Below are positions 18,546 to 29,509 of a DNA stretch of 44,308 nucleotides, one piece after another. Source of the DNA: Candidatus Paraburkholderia calva (lineage in GTDB: Bacteria; Pseudomonadota; Gammaproteobacteria; Burkholderiales; Burkholderiaceae). A program made the position numbers and the translations under genes. The notes beneath the pieces were generated by a model. That model was not told where the DNA came from. It made no database searches and was given only the letters and a program-made list of their open reading frames with translations. Where the stretch lies: positions 1 to 44,308 of the forward strand of contig LFLF01000014.1 of assembly GCA_001184395.1 (NCBI GenBank). The letters are read 5' to 3'. Position 1 is the stretch's first letter. Each line of letters opens with the position of its first letter.

Positions 18546-19691
18546 ATGACTTTTTTGAAACGCTACGCTGTGCCGTTCGCCTGCGCGATGACCGCCTTGT
18601 TGGCCGCCTGCTCGTCGACCAAGGATGAACGCCGCGTGCCGACACCGCTCGTGGACTTTAAGCCGGTGCTGACCGTCAATCAGGCGTGGAAGGCGAGTGT
18701 CGGCAAGGCTGGCCGCTATCTGTTCTCTCCGGTCGCGGTGGGTGACTACGTGTTCGCCGCGGGCGAGAACGGCAGCGTCGCCAAGATCGACGCGAAGACG
18801 GGCCAGGATGTCTGGCGCATCAAACTCAAGGACGATCTGTCGGCGGGCGTGGGCAGCGACGGGAATCTGACGGCCGTTGGCGGCCTGAAGGGCCAGATCG
18901 ATGTGCTCGGTCCCGACGGCAAGATGCTGTGGACCACGACGGCGCCGGGCGAGATCATTTCGCCGCCGCTGGTCGGCAACGACCTCGTGATCGTGCGCAC
19001 CATCGACGGCAAGGTAATCGCGTTCAATTCGCAGACCGGCGAACAGAAGTGGATCTTCCAGTTGCGCGCGGTGTCGCTGAATCTGCGCGTCTCGGCGGGC
19101 ATGACCTTCGCCGGTAACGAGGCGGTGCTCGCCGGCTTCCCGGTCGGCGGTTTCGCGGCCATCAACATCCAGACGGGCGATGCCTTTTGGCAGGTGCCGG
19201 TGTCTTATCCGAAGGGTGTCACGGAAGTCGAGCGCATCAACGACGTGACCGGTGCGCCGGGCCTCGTCGGCGAGCAGACGTGCGCGGTAACGTTCCAGGG
19301 CAAGATCGGCTGTTTCGATGCCAACAGCGGCCGTCCCGACTGGGAGCGCAATTTCTCGAGCAGCAGCGGTCTGGCGCAGGATGACCAGATTGTCGCGGCC
19401 GGCGACGACTGGTCGGTGGTCAGCGCGTTCCGCGCCACGGACGGCACGCCGCTGTGGAAGAACGACAAGCTGAAGAGTCGCGACGTCAGCGTGCCGTACA
19501 TCCTCGGCCGGGCGGTCGTGGTGGGCGATTACAAGGGCTTCCTGCACTTCTTGTCGGCGGACAACGGCGAGTCCGTCGGCCGCATGCCGACGGACGGCAG
19601 CCCGATCGTCGCGGCGCCGGTGCTGGCGGGCAATACGCTCGTCGTGCAGACCAAGGACGGCGATCTGTACGGTTTCCGGCCGAACAACTGA
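18546..19691 (+). CDS. bamB: outer membrane assembly lipoprotein BamB
   Basis: BamB is a lipoprotein of the BAM complex, which folds beta-barrel proteins into the outer membrane. The ATG at 18546 gives a signal peptide with the lipobox LLAAC (lipidated cysteine near residue 22). About eight PQQ-type beta-propeller blades follow, visible as repeats such as AKIDAKTGQDVWRIKL, IAFNSQTGEQKWIFQL and AINIQTGDAFWQVPV. The 381 residues match the family. An upstream in-frame TTG at 18534 is a less likely start. bamD is also intact in this window, so outer-membrane assembly is maintained. Confidence 0.95.
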   Translation: MTFLKRYAVPFACAMTALLAACSSTKDERRVPTPLVDFKPVLTVNQAWKASVGKAGRYLFSPVAVGDYVFAAGENGSVAKIDAKTGQDVWRIKLKDDLSAGVGSDGNLTAVGGLKGQIDVLGPDGKMLWTTTAPGEIISPPLVGNDLVIVRTIDGKVIAFNSQTGEQKWIFQLRAVSLNLRVSAGMTFAGNEAVLAGFPVGGFAAINIQTGDAFWQVPVSYPKGVTEVERINDVTGAPGLVGEQTCAVTFQGKIGCFDANSGRPDWERNFSSSSGLAQDDQIVAAGDDWSVVSAFRATDGTPLWKNDKLKSRDVSVPYILGRAVVVGDYKGFLHFLSADNGESVGRMPTDGSPIVAAPVLAGNTLVVQTKDGDLYGFRPNN

Positions 19692-20065
19692 TTGTCGGAA
19701 CGTGTAGGCGAGTCAATGCAAGACCGCGCCGCCGCCCGCAACCGGCGGCGCGGCCGATCCAGCGGACCGGATCGCTCGGACAACAAGAAGGTGCCACGTG
19801 CGCGCATCCGATCCGATCGACCAGAACCCGTCAGCGGGGTCGCAAGAACGACGCGCATTGCGCGAGTAAGGCCTCGAACGAGAGGCGAACCGGTGTCCGG
19901 ACAGACAGACGCCGACGTTGGCCACCGATGTGCTGCGCGTGCCATAAGCCGAATAACCTATGCTAATTTTCGACAAGCGCTGCCATTGCGCGGCATCGGC
20001 GCCGCGCGTCGCGGTCCGGAACCAACAGGCCGCGCCGCCTAGCGTCCAACCTTGAACAACATCAG
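19692..20065 (+). other. bamB-der intergenic region
   Basis: These 374 bases within an otherwise compact cluster hold no credible gene. The open frame that crosses them is rich in Arg and Ala, has no Shine-Dalgarno sequence and looks like GC-driven noise. A GC-only hairpin lies near the left end. Confidence 0.65.
19724..19753. other. 10-bp GC-only hairpin after bamB
   Basis: CCGCGCCGCC (19724-19733) pairs perfectly with GGCGGCGCGG (19744-19753) around a 10-base loop, beginning 32 bases after the bamB stop. There is no T-run, so it would not act as a classic terminator. It could protect the transcript 3' end or mark a processing site. Confidence 0.6.
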
Positions 20066-21406
20066 ATGAAACCGGTAATTGCCCTCGTCGGGCGCCCCAA
20101 TGTGGGGAAATCGACTCTTTTCAACCGTCTGACACGCTCGCGCGACGCACTCGTCGCCGACCTGCCGGGCCTCACCCGCGACCGCCACTACGGCGAAGGC
20201 CGCGTCGGCGGCGAGCGCGGCTATCTCGTCGTCGATACCGGTGGTTTCGAGCCGGTCGCCAAGGACGGCATCTTGCACGAAATGGCGCGTCAGACGCGGC
20301 AGGCCGTAGAGGAAGCGGATGTCGTCGTGTTCATCTGCGATGGCCGCAACGGGCTCGCGCCGCAGGACAAGTCCATTACCGACTATTTGCGCAAGACTGG
20401 CCGGCCGATCATGCTGGTCGTGAACAAGGCCGAAGGCATGAAGTACACGGCGGTTGCGTCGGACTTCTACGAACTCGGTCTCGGCGATCCGCGCGCGATT
20501 TCCGCCGCCCACGGCGACGGCGTGACGGAGATGATCAACGACGTGCTCGATATCGCTTATGCCGACTGGCTGGAGGAAACCGAGGACGAGAAGGCGAAGC
20601 ACGGCATCAAGATCGCGATCGTCGGGCGTCCGAACGTCGGCAAGTCGACGCTCGTCAATACGCTGATCGGCGAGGAGCGCGTGATTGCGTTCGACATGCC
20701 CGGCACCACGCGCGATTCGATCTACGTTGATTTCGAGCGAAACGGCCGCAAGTACACCTTGATCGACACGGCAGGCCTGCGCCGTCGCGGCAAGGTGTTC
20801 GAGGCGATCGAGAAATTTTCGGTGGTGAAGACGCTGCAGTCGATCGCGGACGCGAACGTCGTGATTCTTTTGCTCGACGCACAGAGGGATATTTCGGATC
20901 AGGATGCACATATCGCTGGCTTCGTCGTGGAGCAGGGCCGGGCGCTAGTGGTCGGCGTGAACAAGTGGGACGGGCTGGATTTGCATGTGCGCGAACGCAC
21001 CAAGGCCGACCTGACCCGCAAACTCAAGTTTTTGAACTTTGCTAAATTTCACTACGTCTCGGCGCTGGAGAAGGCCGGCATCGGCGTGTTGATGAAATCG
21101 GTCGACGAAGCCTACGCCGCCGCCATGGCCAAGCTGCCGACGCCGAAGCTCACCCGCGCGCTCATCGAAGCAGTCGAGTTTCAGCAGCCGCGCCGCCGTG
21201 GCCCGGTGCGTCCGAAGCTGCGCTATGCTCACCAGGGTGGTTCGAATCCGCCGCTCATCGTCGTGCACGGCAATGCGCTGGACGCCATTACGGACACGTA
21301 TAAGCGTTATTTGGAAAGGTGCTTCCGCGAAACTTTCAGACTGATCGGCACTCCATTGCGCATAGAGTTCCGCTCCAGTAAGAATCCCTACGCGGACAAG
21401 GACTGA
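20066..21406 (+). CDS. der: ribosome assembly GTPase Der (EngA)
   Basis: Der is an essential tandem GTPase of 50S subunit assembly. The 446-residue protein has two G domains. The first has GRPNVGKST at residues 9-17, the DTGG motif and NKAE. The second has GRPNVGKST near residue 188, DTAG and NKWD. A C-terminal KH-like domain follows, ending KNPYADKD. All switch motifs are intact. In both NKxD positions the first domain has Glu in place of Asp (NKAE), which I recall as normal for betaproteobacterial and many other Der proteins. The gene follows bamB as in E. coli. Confidence 0.97.
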   Translation: MKPVIALVGRPNVGKSTLFNRLTRSRDALVADLPGLTRDRHYGEGRVGGERGYLVVDTGGFEPVAKDGILHEMARQTRQAVEEADVVVFICDGRNGLAPQDKSITDYLRKTGRPIMLVVNKAEGMKYTAVASDFYELGLGDPRAISAAHGDGVTEMINDVLDIAYADWLEETEDEKAKHGIKIAIVGRPNVGKSTLVNTLIGEERVIAFDMPGTTRDSIYVDFERNGRKYTLIDTAGLRRRGKVFEAIEKFSVVKTLQSIADANVVILLLDAQRDISDQDAHIAGFVVEQGRALVVGVNKWDGLDLHVRERTKADLTRKLKFLNFAKFHYVSALEKAGIGVLMKSVDEAYAAAMAKLPTPKLTRALIEAVEFQQPRRRGPVRPKLRYAHQGGSNPPLIVVHGNALDAITDTYKRYLERCFRETFRLIGTPLRIEFRSSKNPYADKD

Positions 21407-21568
21407 AAGTCGCGCGGGGCAAGCGTTTCGGGCCGGATTAGCCATTCGGCCGATCTGGCGTAGGAAACGTAAATCAGAGAAAATCAGCTATAGTGTAGAG
21501 ATTGTGGGCGGATCTCTTTTTCTTCGCCAACAATACTTCCAACCTGCAAAAAAAATACGGAGTTTGCT

Positions 21569-21805
21569 ATGAGCAACAAAGGGCAATTGTTACAAGACCC
21601 GTTTTTGAACGCGTTGCGTAAAGAGCACGTCCCGGTGTCCATCTATCTGGTCAACGGTATCAAGCTCCAAGGCAATATCGAATCTTTCGACCAGTACGTC
21701 GTGTTGCTCAGAAATACGGTCACCCAGATGGTCTACAAGCACGCCATTTCCACGGTCGTGCCGGCCCGTCCGGTGAATTTTCACCCGGACGCCGAATCGT
21801 CCTAA
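21569..21805 (+). CDS. hfq: RNA chaperone Hfq
   Basis: Hfq forms a hexamer that pairs small RNAs with mRNAs. The 78 residues contain the full Sm fold: [20 protein letters not shown], then [16 protein letters not shown], then the Sm2 motif YKHAIS. The proximal-face residues Gln8 and the Lys-His of YKHA are present. A CGGAG lies ahead of the ATG. The tail is short (NFHPDAESS), as is usual for betaproteobacteria. It heads the hfq-hflX-hflK-hflC cluster, and it fits with the retained rpoS gene, whose translation depends on Hfq in E. coli. Confidence 0.97.
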   Translation: MSNKGQLLQDPFLNALRKEHVPVSIYLVNGIKLQGNIESFDQYVVLLRNTVTQMVYKHAISTVVPARPVNFHPDAESS

Positions 21806-21883
21806 ACCTCGTTGCGACCGGTTGGTAAGAAAAAGCGAACATTAAGCAACCCGCCGGTCGCTTCAAAACCCAAACACACCAAT

Positions 21884-23149
21884 TTGATTAACGCAGCGCT
21901 CGTCGGCATCGACTTCGGCAAGATCGATTTCGAAGCCAGTCTCGAAGAACTCAGTCTGCTCGCACAAAGTGCGGGCGCCCATCCCGCCGTCACGCTCACC
22001 GGTCGCCGTTCCAGTCCCGATGCGAAGATGTTCATCGGCAGCGGCAAGGTCGAGGAACTGCGCCTGCAGTGCGAAGCGAACGACGTCGAACTCGTCATTT
22101 TCAATCACGCGCTGGCGCCCGCCCAGCAGCGCAATCTCGAAGTCGCACTGAACCGCCGCGTGGTGGATCGCACGAGCCTCATCCTCGATATCTTCGCGCA
22201 GCGCGCCCGCAGTCATGAAGGCAAGCTGCAGGTCGAACTCGCGCAACTCCAGTATTTGTCCACACGTCTCATTCGCGCATGGACTCACCTCGAGCGCCAG
22301 AAGGGCGGTATTGGCCTGCGCGGTCCGGGTGAAACGCAGCTCGAAACCGACCGCCGTCTCATCGGTGAGCGCATCAAGGCGCTCAAGGCAAAGCTCGATA
22401 AACTGCGCCGGCAGCACGGCACGCAGCGGCGCCAGCGCACGCGCAATCGTGCGATGTCGGTGTCACTCGTCGGCTATACGAACGCGGGCAAATCGACGCT
22501 GTTCAACGCGCTCACCAAGGCGCAGGCCTACGCCGCCGACCAGTTGTTCGCCACGCTCGATACCACCTCGCGCCGCGTCTATCTAGGCGAGGAGACGGGC
22601 CATATCGTGATGTCGGACACGGTGGGCTTCATCCGCGAATTGCCTCACCAGCTCGTCGCCGCGTTCCGCGCGACGCTCGAGGAAACCATCCACGCGGACC
22701 TGCTGCTGCATGTCGTCGATGCATCGAGCGCGGTGCGCCTGGATCAGATCGATCAGGTGAACGACGTGCTGCGCAGCATCGGCGCTGACTCGATCCGGCA
22801 GGTGCTCGTCTTCAACAAGATCGACGCCGTGTCCGAGCTGGTGGCCCGTGGCGAGGTGGTTGAAAGGGACGAGTATGGCAATATTTCGCGAGTTTTTTTG
22901 AGTGCACGCTCGGGTCAGGGACTCGACGCGCTGCGCGTTGCCATCGTCGAAATCGCTTCGGCGGAGGAAGACGAAATCGAGAGCCTGCCCAGCGTGCTCG
23001 CCGAACTCGCCGAGCCTCACGAAGTCTCCGAAGCAACGAATTCCTTGCAGTCCGGGTCGAACCCAAAGCGCGATACAAATGCGCGGCCGCAAGACCAGCG
23101 GTCGGCAGAACAGCGCGACGACCACACGGTTCCCGAACACGGGCACTGA
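21884..23149 (+). CDS. hflX: ribosome-splitting GTPase HflX
   Basis: HflX is a GTPase that rescues and splits stalled ribosomes, mainly after heat stress. It shows the N-terminal nucleotide-binding domain ([20 protein letters not shown]), the glycine-rich linker [18 protein letters not shown], and a G domain with [16 protein letters not shown] and NKID. A C-terminal extension of about 50 polar residues ends EHGH. I prefer the TTG at 21884 ([20 protein letters not shown]), where family similarity starts. The frame stays open up to a TTG at 21812, only 6 bases after hfq, and neither start has a clear ribosome-binding site. The product is complete with either start. Confidence 0.92.
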   Translation: MINAALVGIDFGKIDFEASLEELSLLAQSAGAHPAVTLTGRRSSPDAKMFIGSGKVEELRLQCEANDVELVIFNHALAPAQQRNLEVALNRRVVDRTSLILDIFAQRARSHEGKLQVELAQLQYLSTRLIRAWTHLERQKGGIGLRGPGETQLETDRRLIGERIKALKAKLDKLRRQHGTQRRQRTRNRAMSVSLVGYTNAGKSTLFNALTKAQAYAADQLFATLDTTSRRVYLGEETGHIVMSDTVGFIRELPHQLVAAFRATLEETIHADLLLHVVDASSAVRLDQIDQVNDVLRSIGADSIRQVLVFNKIDAVSELVARGEVVERDEYGNISRVFLSARSGQGLDALRVAIVEIASAEEDEIESLPSVLAELAEPHEVSEATNSLQSGSNPKRDTNARPQDQRSAEQRDDHTVPEHGH

Positions 23150-23192
23150 ACGGCTTAAGGACTACATCGACCCGGCCCGATCCGGCTGTCTA

Positions 23193-24575
23193 ATGGTGAC
23201 TCACCGAGTGAACGACTACAAGTGGACTAACCGGCAACATCAGCCTGCCGTCTTTTCGATCAACGATCCGCGCTGGGGGCGGGGCGACGGCAATGGCGTA
23301 AAGAACGACACCAAGCGTCCGCAGGACAACCGGCGTCCAAACGGCAAGTACGAAGGTCCGCCCGATTTCGACGAAATGTGGCGCGACTTCAACCGCCGCA
23401 TCGCCGGCGTGTTCGAGCGCAAGCCGGGCAACGGCGGTTCGCGCGACAACGGCCGCGGTACTAAGATCGGCATCGTCATCGGCGTGTTGATCGCCATCTA
23501 TCTCGGCAGCGGCGTGTTTGTCGTGCAGGACGGCCATGTGGGCGTCGTCTCGCAGTTCGGCAAATATCGTCAGACGGTCACCCAGGGCATCCACTGGCGC
23601 ATGCCGTATCCGTTCCAGTTGCACGATATCGTCGATACCTCGCAGATCCGCTCCGTCGAAATCGGCCGGGGTGCGGCCGTGCCGCAAGGCAATGTGCGCG
23701 ACGCGTCGTTGCTCACGAACGAAACGGATATCGTCGATCTGCGCTTTGCCGTGCAGTATCAGATCAAGTCGCCGACCGATTTCCTGTTCCGTAATTCCGA
23801 TCCTGACCTGAGCGTCACGCAGGCCGGTCAGGCAGCGGTGCGCGAGATCGCGGGCAGTCTCAAGACCGACGATCTGCTCTACAAGGACCGCGAGGCGTTG
23901 CGCGCGCGTCTGACCGAATCCATTCAGCGTTCGCTCGATGTCTATCTCACCGGCCTGCAGGCGACCGGCGTGACGGTGCAGAGCGTGCAGGTGCCGCAGC
24001 AGGTGCAATCTGCGTTCGAGGAAGCGTCGCGTGTGCGGCAGGACAACGAGCGCGCCCGCGACGCGGCGCAGGCCTACGCCAATCAGCTGATCCCGCACGC
24101 CAAGGCTGACGCGGCTAAGCTGGTGGACGAGGCGACCGCCTACAGCAATCGCCAGGTCACGCAGGCCACGGGCGATGCCGAGCGCTTCAAGCAGGTCTAC
24201 GAGGAATACTCGAAGGCGCCCGCGGTGATCCGCGAACGCATGTATCTGGACACGATGCAGCAAATCTATTTGCGCACCACGAAGGTCTTCGTCGATAGCA
24301 AGTCGGGCAACAACACGATCGTGCTGACGCTCGACAAACTGGTCGATGCGAATCGCCAGCAGGCGAAGGACGCGGCCGAAGCGCCCGTGAGCGCCGCGTC
24401 GGCGCCACAGGCGGAGGTGCCGCAAGCGCGTCTGCAGACGGCGCCCCAAGCGCAGCCGGCTACGCCCGCACCCGCGAATGTCGCCAGTGCGGCGAGCGGC
24501 GCCAAGGCTGCGAGCGATCCCTTGCGTTCCCGCGAGTCGTTCCGCTTGCGCGATCGTCAAGACGACCTGCAGTAA
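23193..24575 (+). CDS. hflK: FtsH protease modulator HflK
   Basis: HflK forms with HflC a large periplasmic cage around the FtsH protease. After a polar, Asn/Gly/Arg-rich N-terminus (FSINDPRWGRGDG) there is one membrane helix (IGIVIGVLIAIYLGSGVFVV). It is followed by the SPFH/band-7 domain (GHVGVVSQFGKYRQTVTQGI) and a long coiled region (QDNERARDAAQAYANQLIP). The tail is Ala/Pro-rich. The start could be the ATG at 23193 or the GTG five codons later (VNDYKW). The frame is intact. The hflC gene follows after 12 bases with AAGGAG overlapping the hflK stop, so the pair is translated together. Confidence 0.94.
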   Translation: MVTHRVNDYKWTNRQHQPAVFSINDPRWGRGDGNGVKNDTKRPQDNRRPNGKYEGPPDFDEMWRDFNRRIAGVFERKPGNGGSRDNGRGTKIGIVIGVLIAIYLGSGVFVVQDGHVGVVSQFGKYRQTVTQGIHWRMPYPFQLHDIVDTSQIRSVEIGRGAAVPQGNVRDASLLTNETDIVDLRFAVQYQIKSPTDFLFRNSDPDLSVTQAGQAAVREIAGSLKTDDLLYKDREALRARLTESIQRSLDVYLTGLQATGVTVQSVQVPQQVQSAFEEASRVRQDNERARDAAQAYANQLIPHAKADAAKLVDEATAYSNRQVTQATGDAERFKQVYEEYSKAPAVIRERMYLDTMQQIYLRTTKVFVDSKSGNNTIVLTLDKLVDANRQQAKDAAEAPVSAASAPQAEVPQARLQTAPQAQPATPAPANVASAASGAKAASDPLRSRESFRLRDRQDDLQ

Positions 24576-24587
24576 GGAGCACACATC

Positions 24588-25487
24588 ATGAATCGAATCA
24601 TTGCGCTCGTCGTCGCGGTCGTCATCGTGCTGTTCATCGGCTCGTCGATGATCTTCACCGTCGATGAACGGCATGCCGCCATCGTGTCGTCGCATGGCGA
24701 CAGCAGCGCCCAGCTGGACGGTCCCGGCCTGCATTTCAAGCTGCCGCCGCCGTTCCAGACGCTCACGTTTTTCGATACGCGGACGCTGACCATCGACGAA
24801 TCGGGCACGGACCGCTTCGCTACGTCGGACAAAAATGAGGTGCTGGTGAACACGGTCGTCAAGTACCGCGTCGCCGATCCGCTCAAGCTTTTCGCAAGCA
24901 ACGAGAAGAACATGCAGACTGCGGAAGAACGCATTGTCGCGCTGGCGCGCACCGCGCTTACCACGGCCTTCGCCAAGCGCACGCTGGCCGACGCACTTGG
25001 CGATCAGCAAGCGCTCGCGAGCGAAGCGCAGCAGTCGGTCGAAGACGCGACGGCCGCGTTCGGCGTGCAGCTCGTCGATCTGCAGATGACACGCATCGAC
25101 TTTCCGTCGACGGTGGCCGATTCGGTCTACAAGCGCATGATCGCGGCGCGCCAGCAGGCGGCGGCGATCGAGCGTGCCAAGGGCACGGCGGAAGCGGACA
25201 AGATCAAGGTCGACGCGGAACGCGAGCAGCAGCAGATTCTCGCGGACGCCTACAGTCAGGCCCAGTCCATCAAGGGCGAAGGGGACAGCAAGGCGGCAGC
25301 CATAGCGACCGACGCGTACGGACGCGATCCGCAGTTCTACCAGTTCTATCAGAGCCTCGAAGCGTATAAGAAGACGTTCAAGCCGGGCGACGTGATCGTG
25401 GTCGACCCGAGCAGCGATTTCTTCCGCTTCATGCACGGCCCGAACGGCGGCGCGGATTCGTCCGCGGCCGCGTCGGCGAAGCGCTAA
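24588..25487 (+). CDS. hflC: FtsH protease modulator HflC
   Basis: HflC is the second band-7 subunit of the HflKC cage. The 299-residue protein begins with a signal-anchor helix (IIALVVAVVIVLFIGSSMIF). The SPFH domain follows (VDERHAAIVSSHGD, FKLPPPFQTLTFFDTR), then a coiled region with the family motif EADKIKVDAEREQQQILADA. The C-terminus YKKTFKPGDVIVVDPSSDFF is typical. All is in one frame. The ATG at 24588 follows AAGGAG. Confidence 0.96.
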   Translation: MNRIIALVVAVVIVLFIGSSMIFTVDERHAAIVSSHGDSSAQLDGPGLHFKLPPPFQTLTFFDTRTLTIDESGTDRFATSDKNEVLVNTVVKYRVADPLKLFASNEKNMQTAEERIVALARTALTTAFAKRTLADALGDQQALASEAQQSVEDATAAFGVQLVDLQMTRIDFPSTVADSVYKRMIAARQQAAAIERAKGTAEADKIKVDAEREQQQILADAYSQAQSIKGEGDSKAAAIATDAYGRDPQFYQFYQSLEAYKKTFKPGDVIVVDPSSDFFRFMHGPNGGADSSAAASAKR

Positions 25488-25547
25488 TCGTGTCCACCGC
25501 CGCGCGGTTCCGTTTCGGGGCCGGGCGGCGCCTGCTCCCCTTGAGAC

Positions 25548-25733
25548 ATGCTCGAGACGTTATTGCTCGCACTCGCGTTGATGTTGATCATCGAAGGGAT
25601 GTTTCCCTTCGTTTTCCCGACGGCCTGGCGTGACACGTTCCGCAGGATCGTCGAGCGGCCGCCGCATCACATTCGCATCGGTGGTCTGATCGCGATGGCG
25701 TTCGGGCTGATCCTGCTGCTGATCGCCACCTGA
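25548..25733 (+). CDS. small membrane protein, DUF2065 (YjeT-like)
   Basis: This protein has 61 residues and two membrane helices ([20 protein letters not shown] and [17 protein letters not shown]) around a short basic loop. The family is DUF2065, whose E. coli member YjeT also lies between hflC and purA. The function is unknown. It fits the FtsH-HflKC neighbourhood, but no interaction can be inferred from sequence. Confidence 0.88.
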   Translation: MLETLLLALALMLIIEGMFPFVFPTAWRDTFRRIVERPPHHIRIGGLIAMAFGLILLLIAT

Positions 25734-25821
25734 GCGTCGCGCAGGGCGCATGTTCGCCGCTTCGCCTAACCTGTTTTCATGCGCGGCCATTTGTGCCGCG
25801 CGTTCCGTAGGAAACGCATCG

Positions 25822-26973
25822 ATGTCCACCTGGTTACTGCCCGAGAATATCGCCGACGTTCTGCCGTCGGAAGCCCGCAAGATCGAAGAACTGCGCCGCC
25901 GTCTGCTCGACCGTTTCCGTTCATACGGTTATGAGCTGGTAATGCCGCCGATGCTCGAATACATCGAGTCGCTGCTGACGAGCGGTGGCAGCGATCTCAA
26001 TTTGCGCATCTTCAAGCTGGTCGATCAACTGTCCGGGCGCACGCTCGGCCTGCGCGCGGATATCACGCCGCAGGTGTCGCGCATCGACGCGCATCTGCTC
26101 AACCGGCAGGGCGTGACGCGCCTGTGCTATGCGGGCGTAGTGCTGCATACGCGTCCGCGTGGCCTGCACGCGACGCGCGAGCAGATTCAAATCGGCGCAG
26201 AAATCTACGGACACGCGGGTCTTGAAGCGGACCTCGAAATCCAGCAACTGATGCTCGATTCGCTGCATCTGGCCGGTCTGACGAAAGTGCGTCTGGACCT
26301 CGCACACGCGGGCGTGCTGGCGGCGCTGCTGGAACTGGAGCCGGTGACGGCGGCGCGCGGCGAATCGCTTTATATGGCGCTCGCGAGCAAGGACGTGCCG
26401 CGTCTGCATGAACTGACGGAGCATCTCGGTCAGGTGCCGCGCAAGGCGCTGCGCGCGCTGCCGTCGTTGTACGGCGATGCTTCGGTGTTGCAGATCGCGC
26501 GTGGCCGTCTGCCGAATCTGCCGGTGATCGCACGCGCGCTCGACGATCTGGCCTTCCTCGCGGCGCAGATCGAAGACGCGGAAGTGATGATCGATCTCGC
26601 CGATCTGCGCGGCTACGCTTACCACAGCGGCGTGATGTTCTCCGGCTACGTGGACGGCGTGCCGAACGCCGTCGCGCATGGCGGCCGCTATGACGACGTC
26701 GGCCAGGCGTATGGCCGTGCGCGTCCGGCGACGGGCTTCTCGCTCGATTTGCGAGAGGTCGCGCGCATTTCTCCGGTCGATGCCCGCGGTAGCGCAATCC
26801 TCGCGCCGTGGAATCACGACGAGTCGTTGCGCATCGCCATCTCAATGCTGCGCGACGCGGGCGAAGTGGTGATTCAGGCGCTGCCGGGCCATGAGCACGA
26901 TCTCGACGAATTCGCCTTCGACCGCGTGCTGATCGAGCGCGACGGCAAGTGGACGGTCGAGCCGCGTGCCTGA
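25822..26973 (+). CDS. hisZ: ATP phosphoribosyltransferase regulatory subunit HisZ
   Basis: HisZ is a HisRS-like protein without tRNA charging activity. It pairs with the short form of HisG in the first step of histidine synthesis. I start it at the ATG at 25822 ([20 protein letters not shown]), which matches the family. The frame is open further upstream but with unrelated sequence. The 383 residues show the synthetase-like core ([47 protein letters not shown]). All is intact. This implies that the genome keeps a short hisG and the histidine pathway. Confidence 0.94.
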   Translation: MSTWLLPENIADVLPSEARKIEELRRRLLDRFRSYGYELVMPPMLEYIESLLTSGGSDLNLRIFKLVDQLSGRTLGLRADITPQVSRIDAHLLNRQGVTRLCYAGVVLHTRPRGLHATREQIQIGAEIYGHAGLEADLEIQQLMLDSLHLAGLTKVRLDLAHAGVLAALLELEPVTAARGESLYMALASKDVPRLHELTEHLGQVPRKALRALPSLYGDASVLQIARGRLPNLPVIARALDDLAFLAAQIEDAEVMIDLADLRGYAYHSGVMFSGYVDGVPNAVAHGGRYDDVGQAYGRARPATGFSLDLREVARISPVDARGSAILAPWNHDESLRIAISMLRDAGEVVIQALPGHEHDLDEFAFDRVLIERDGKWTVEPRA

Positions 26974-27125
26974 AAGGGACGCGCTCGGGTCGGACGAATC
27001 GCCACGCGATAGTCGTGGGCTTTCACGAAATCGATCCGATCGGTGCGTATGTCAAAAACACGAAACTATCCGGAAAAACTCGGAAGTGCCCGAGAAATAG
27101 GTAAAATACGTTTTTAACCAGCTAA

Positions 27126-28481
<1,356 letters not shown>

Positions 28482-28570
28482 GCTCGAAAGAGTAACGACC
28501 TGAGCTGGACTCTGTAAAAAGAATGTGGCCGCCTATTGCCAAATACGTGCCTACATTTCGTATATTATCG

Positions 28571-28576
28571 TATAAT
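28571..28576 (+). promoter_or_regulatory. possible -10 box before the phosphoribosyltransferase pseudogene
   Basis: A perfect TATAAT lies in the AT-rich stretch 28555-28585, about 40 bases before the old ATG at 28616. No convincing -35 box is seen at the right spacing. Confidence 0.35.
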
Positions 28577-28679
28577 TGATAGATTTTGCATCTCATCTGA
28601 AAGAGCCTCACCACCATGATCGCAATGACCGACTCGCGTAACGACGACAAGAACCTCTGGGTCAACTGGAGGACGAATA

Positions 28680-28707
28680 TTACCGGTTGATCGTTACCGG
28701 TTGATCG
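28680..28707 (+). repeat. 14-bp perfect tandem duplication
   Basis: TTACCGGTTGATCG occurs at 28680-28693 and again directly at 28694-28707. It duplicates codons for Tyr-Arg-Leu-Ile of the phosphoribosyltransferase pseudogene. The copied TTGA puts a stop into the original frame. Confidence 0.97.
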
Positions 28708-28723
28708 AACTGCTCGCGCTGAA

Positions 28724-28745
28724 GGTGCACGAATGGTGCACGAAT
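28724..28745 (+). repeat. 11-bp perfect tandem duplication
   Basis: GGTGCACGAAT occurs at 28724-28734 and again directly at 28735-28745, inside the codons for Val-His-Glu of the same pseudogene. Confidence 0.97.
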
Positions 28746-28875
28746 CGGGCTGGAAGTTCGACAAGATCTGTGTCTGGCGCGCGGCGACCTGCGCGTGGGC
28801 GATCAACTCTCGCGCATCTACGATCTACTGCCGCGCGATCCTTGCGACCAGCTCGTATCGCGCGGCGGCGGGCAC

Positions 28876-28905
28876 GGAATAGGGAGGGATAGGGATAGGA
28901 ATAGG
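28876..28905 (+). repeat. hexamer purine-rich repeat (GGRATA)n
   Basis: The tract reads GGAATA GGGA GGGATA GGGATA GGAATA GG. It looks like expansion of a short GGxxxA word inside the pseudogene. It replaces the region where relatives encode Gly-Thr-Glu-Gln-Gly-Glu. Confidence 0.85.
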
Positions 28906-29062
28906 ACGATCTCAATATCGCATAGTATATCACGACGATGCGCGGCGAACTGTCGGGCAACGTGCTGCTGGTCGACGATCTGGTCGATTCGGGCGTCACG
29001 CTCGCGCGTGCAGGAGCATGAAGCAGCGCTATCCGCGATTACCTCGGTGCGCTCGGCGGTGC

Positions 29063-29109
29063 TCTGGTACAAGGTGTTGCTCGAAGTCTGGTACAAGGCG
29101 TGCTCGAAG
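29063..29109 (+). repeat. imperfect 24/23-bp tandem duplication
   Basis: A 24-base unit at 29063-29086 (begins TCTGGTACAAGG, ends GCTCGAAG) is followed directly by a 23-base copy at 29087-29109. They differ by one substitution and one base in the middle. It doubles codons for Leu-Trp-Tyr-Lys-Ala-Cys-Ser-Lys. Confidence 0.9.
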
Positions 29110-29274
29110 GTCACGCTCGACTATCACGTGCAGTTCCTGGAAACGAACCCGTGGATTCATCAGCCATTCGAGGAGTGGGACACGGTACGTCCGCACAACC
29201 TCGGTGCGTGGATCAAGCGCGGTTTGCAAAACGCGCGCGGATAAGCCGCCACGTGGCGCTACGTGCCGCATGAA

Positions 29275-29318
29275 ACAAAACGCCGTTCCGCCTCCAGGTG
29301 CAACGGCGTTTTGTTTTT
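29275..29318 (+). terminator. rho-independent terminator after the phosphoribosyltransferase pseudogene
   Basis: A 13-bp stem, ACAAAACGCCGTT (29275-29287) with AACGGCGTTTTGT (29302-29314), encloses a 14-base loop and is followed by TTTT. It has stayed intact although the gene it served is dead, and it may also protect kup from read-through. Confidence 0.88.
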
Positions 29319-29509
29319 GCATACCGGACGGATGCAGGGGCAAGCGCGCCGCGCTCGAACACATCTAGATCACGATGCTAAACACTTTGCCTAACATGTG
29401 TCGTCGCGCGCGAGCAACATGCGGTTTGTAAGCGGCACGGCATGTTTGTGCGTGGCGTTAGATAGAATGGCGTTCATCTCTTTCCGCTCTGGACGGATAT
29501 CTCGCTTTT

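Larger units (their letters stand above)
28616..29244 (+). pseudogene. purine-type phosphoribosyltransferase, broken by tandem duplications
   Basis: The relics match a Burkholderia phosphoribosyltransferase-domain protein of the hypoxanthine/xanthine type, which salvages purine bases with PRPP. From the ATG at 28616 one reads MIAMTDSRNDDKNLWVNW. Later pieces in other frames are RLIELLALKVHE, LRVGDQLSRIYDL, the PRPP-binding loop GNVLLVDDLVDSGVTLA, and the C-terminal HVQFLETNPWIHQPFEEWDT followed by VRPHNLGAWIKRG with the TAA at 29242. The frame is destroyed by a 14-base and an 11-base tandem duplication, a hexamer repeat tract, a further imperfect duplication of 23-24 bases and single-base losses. 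The gene is dead. Confidence 0.9.

Noticed and set aside
19692-20042. 116-codon open frame after bamB
   Set aside because: It starts at a TTG directly after the bamB stop without a ribosome-binding site and is Arg/Ala-rich with no domain. Treated as non-coding.
23190-25436. 748-codon open frame on the minus strand across hflK and hflC
   Set aside because: It is antisense to two well-matched genes, His/Arg/Asp-rich, and has no family signature. In GC-rich DNA such antisense frames arise from codon bias.
28680-29109. Tandem repeats considered as a CRISPR array or phase-variation switch
   Set aside because: Each unit occurs only twice, units differ, there are no spacers, and they lie inside a dead gene. 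Slippage damage explains them.
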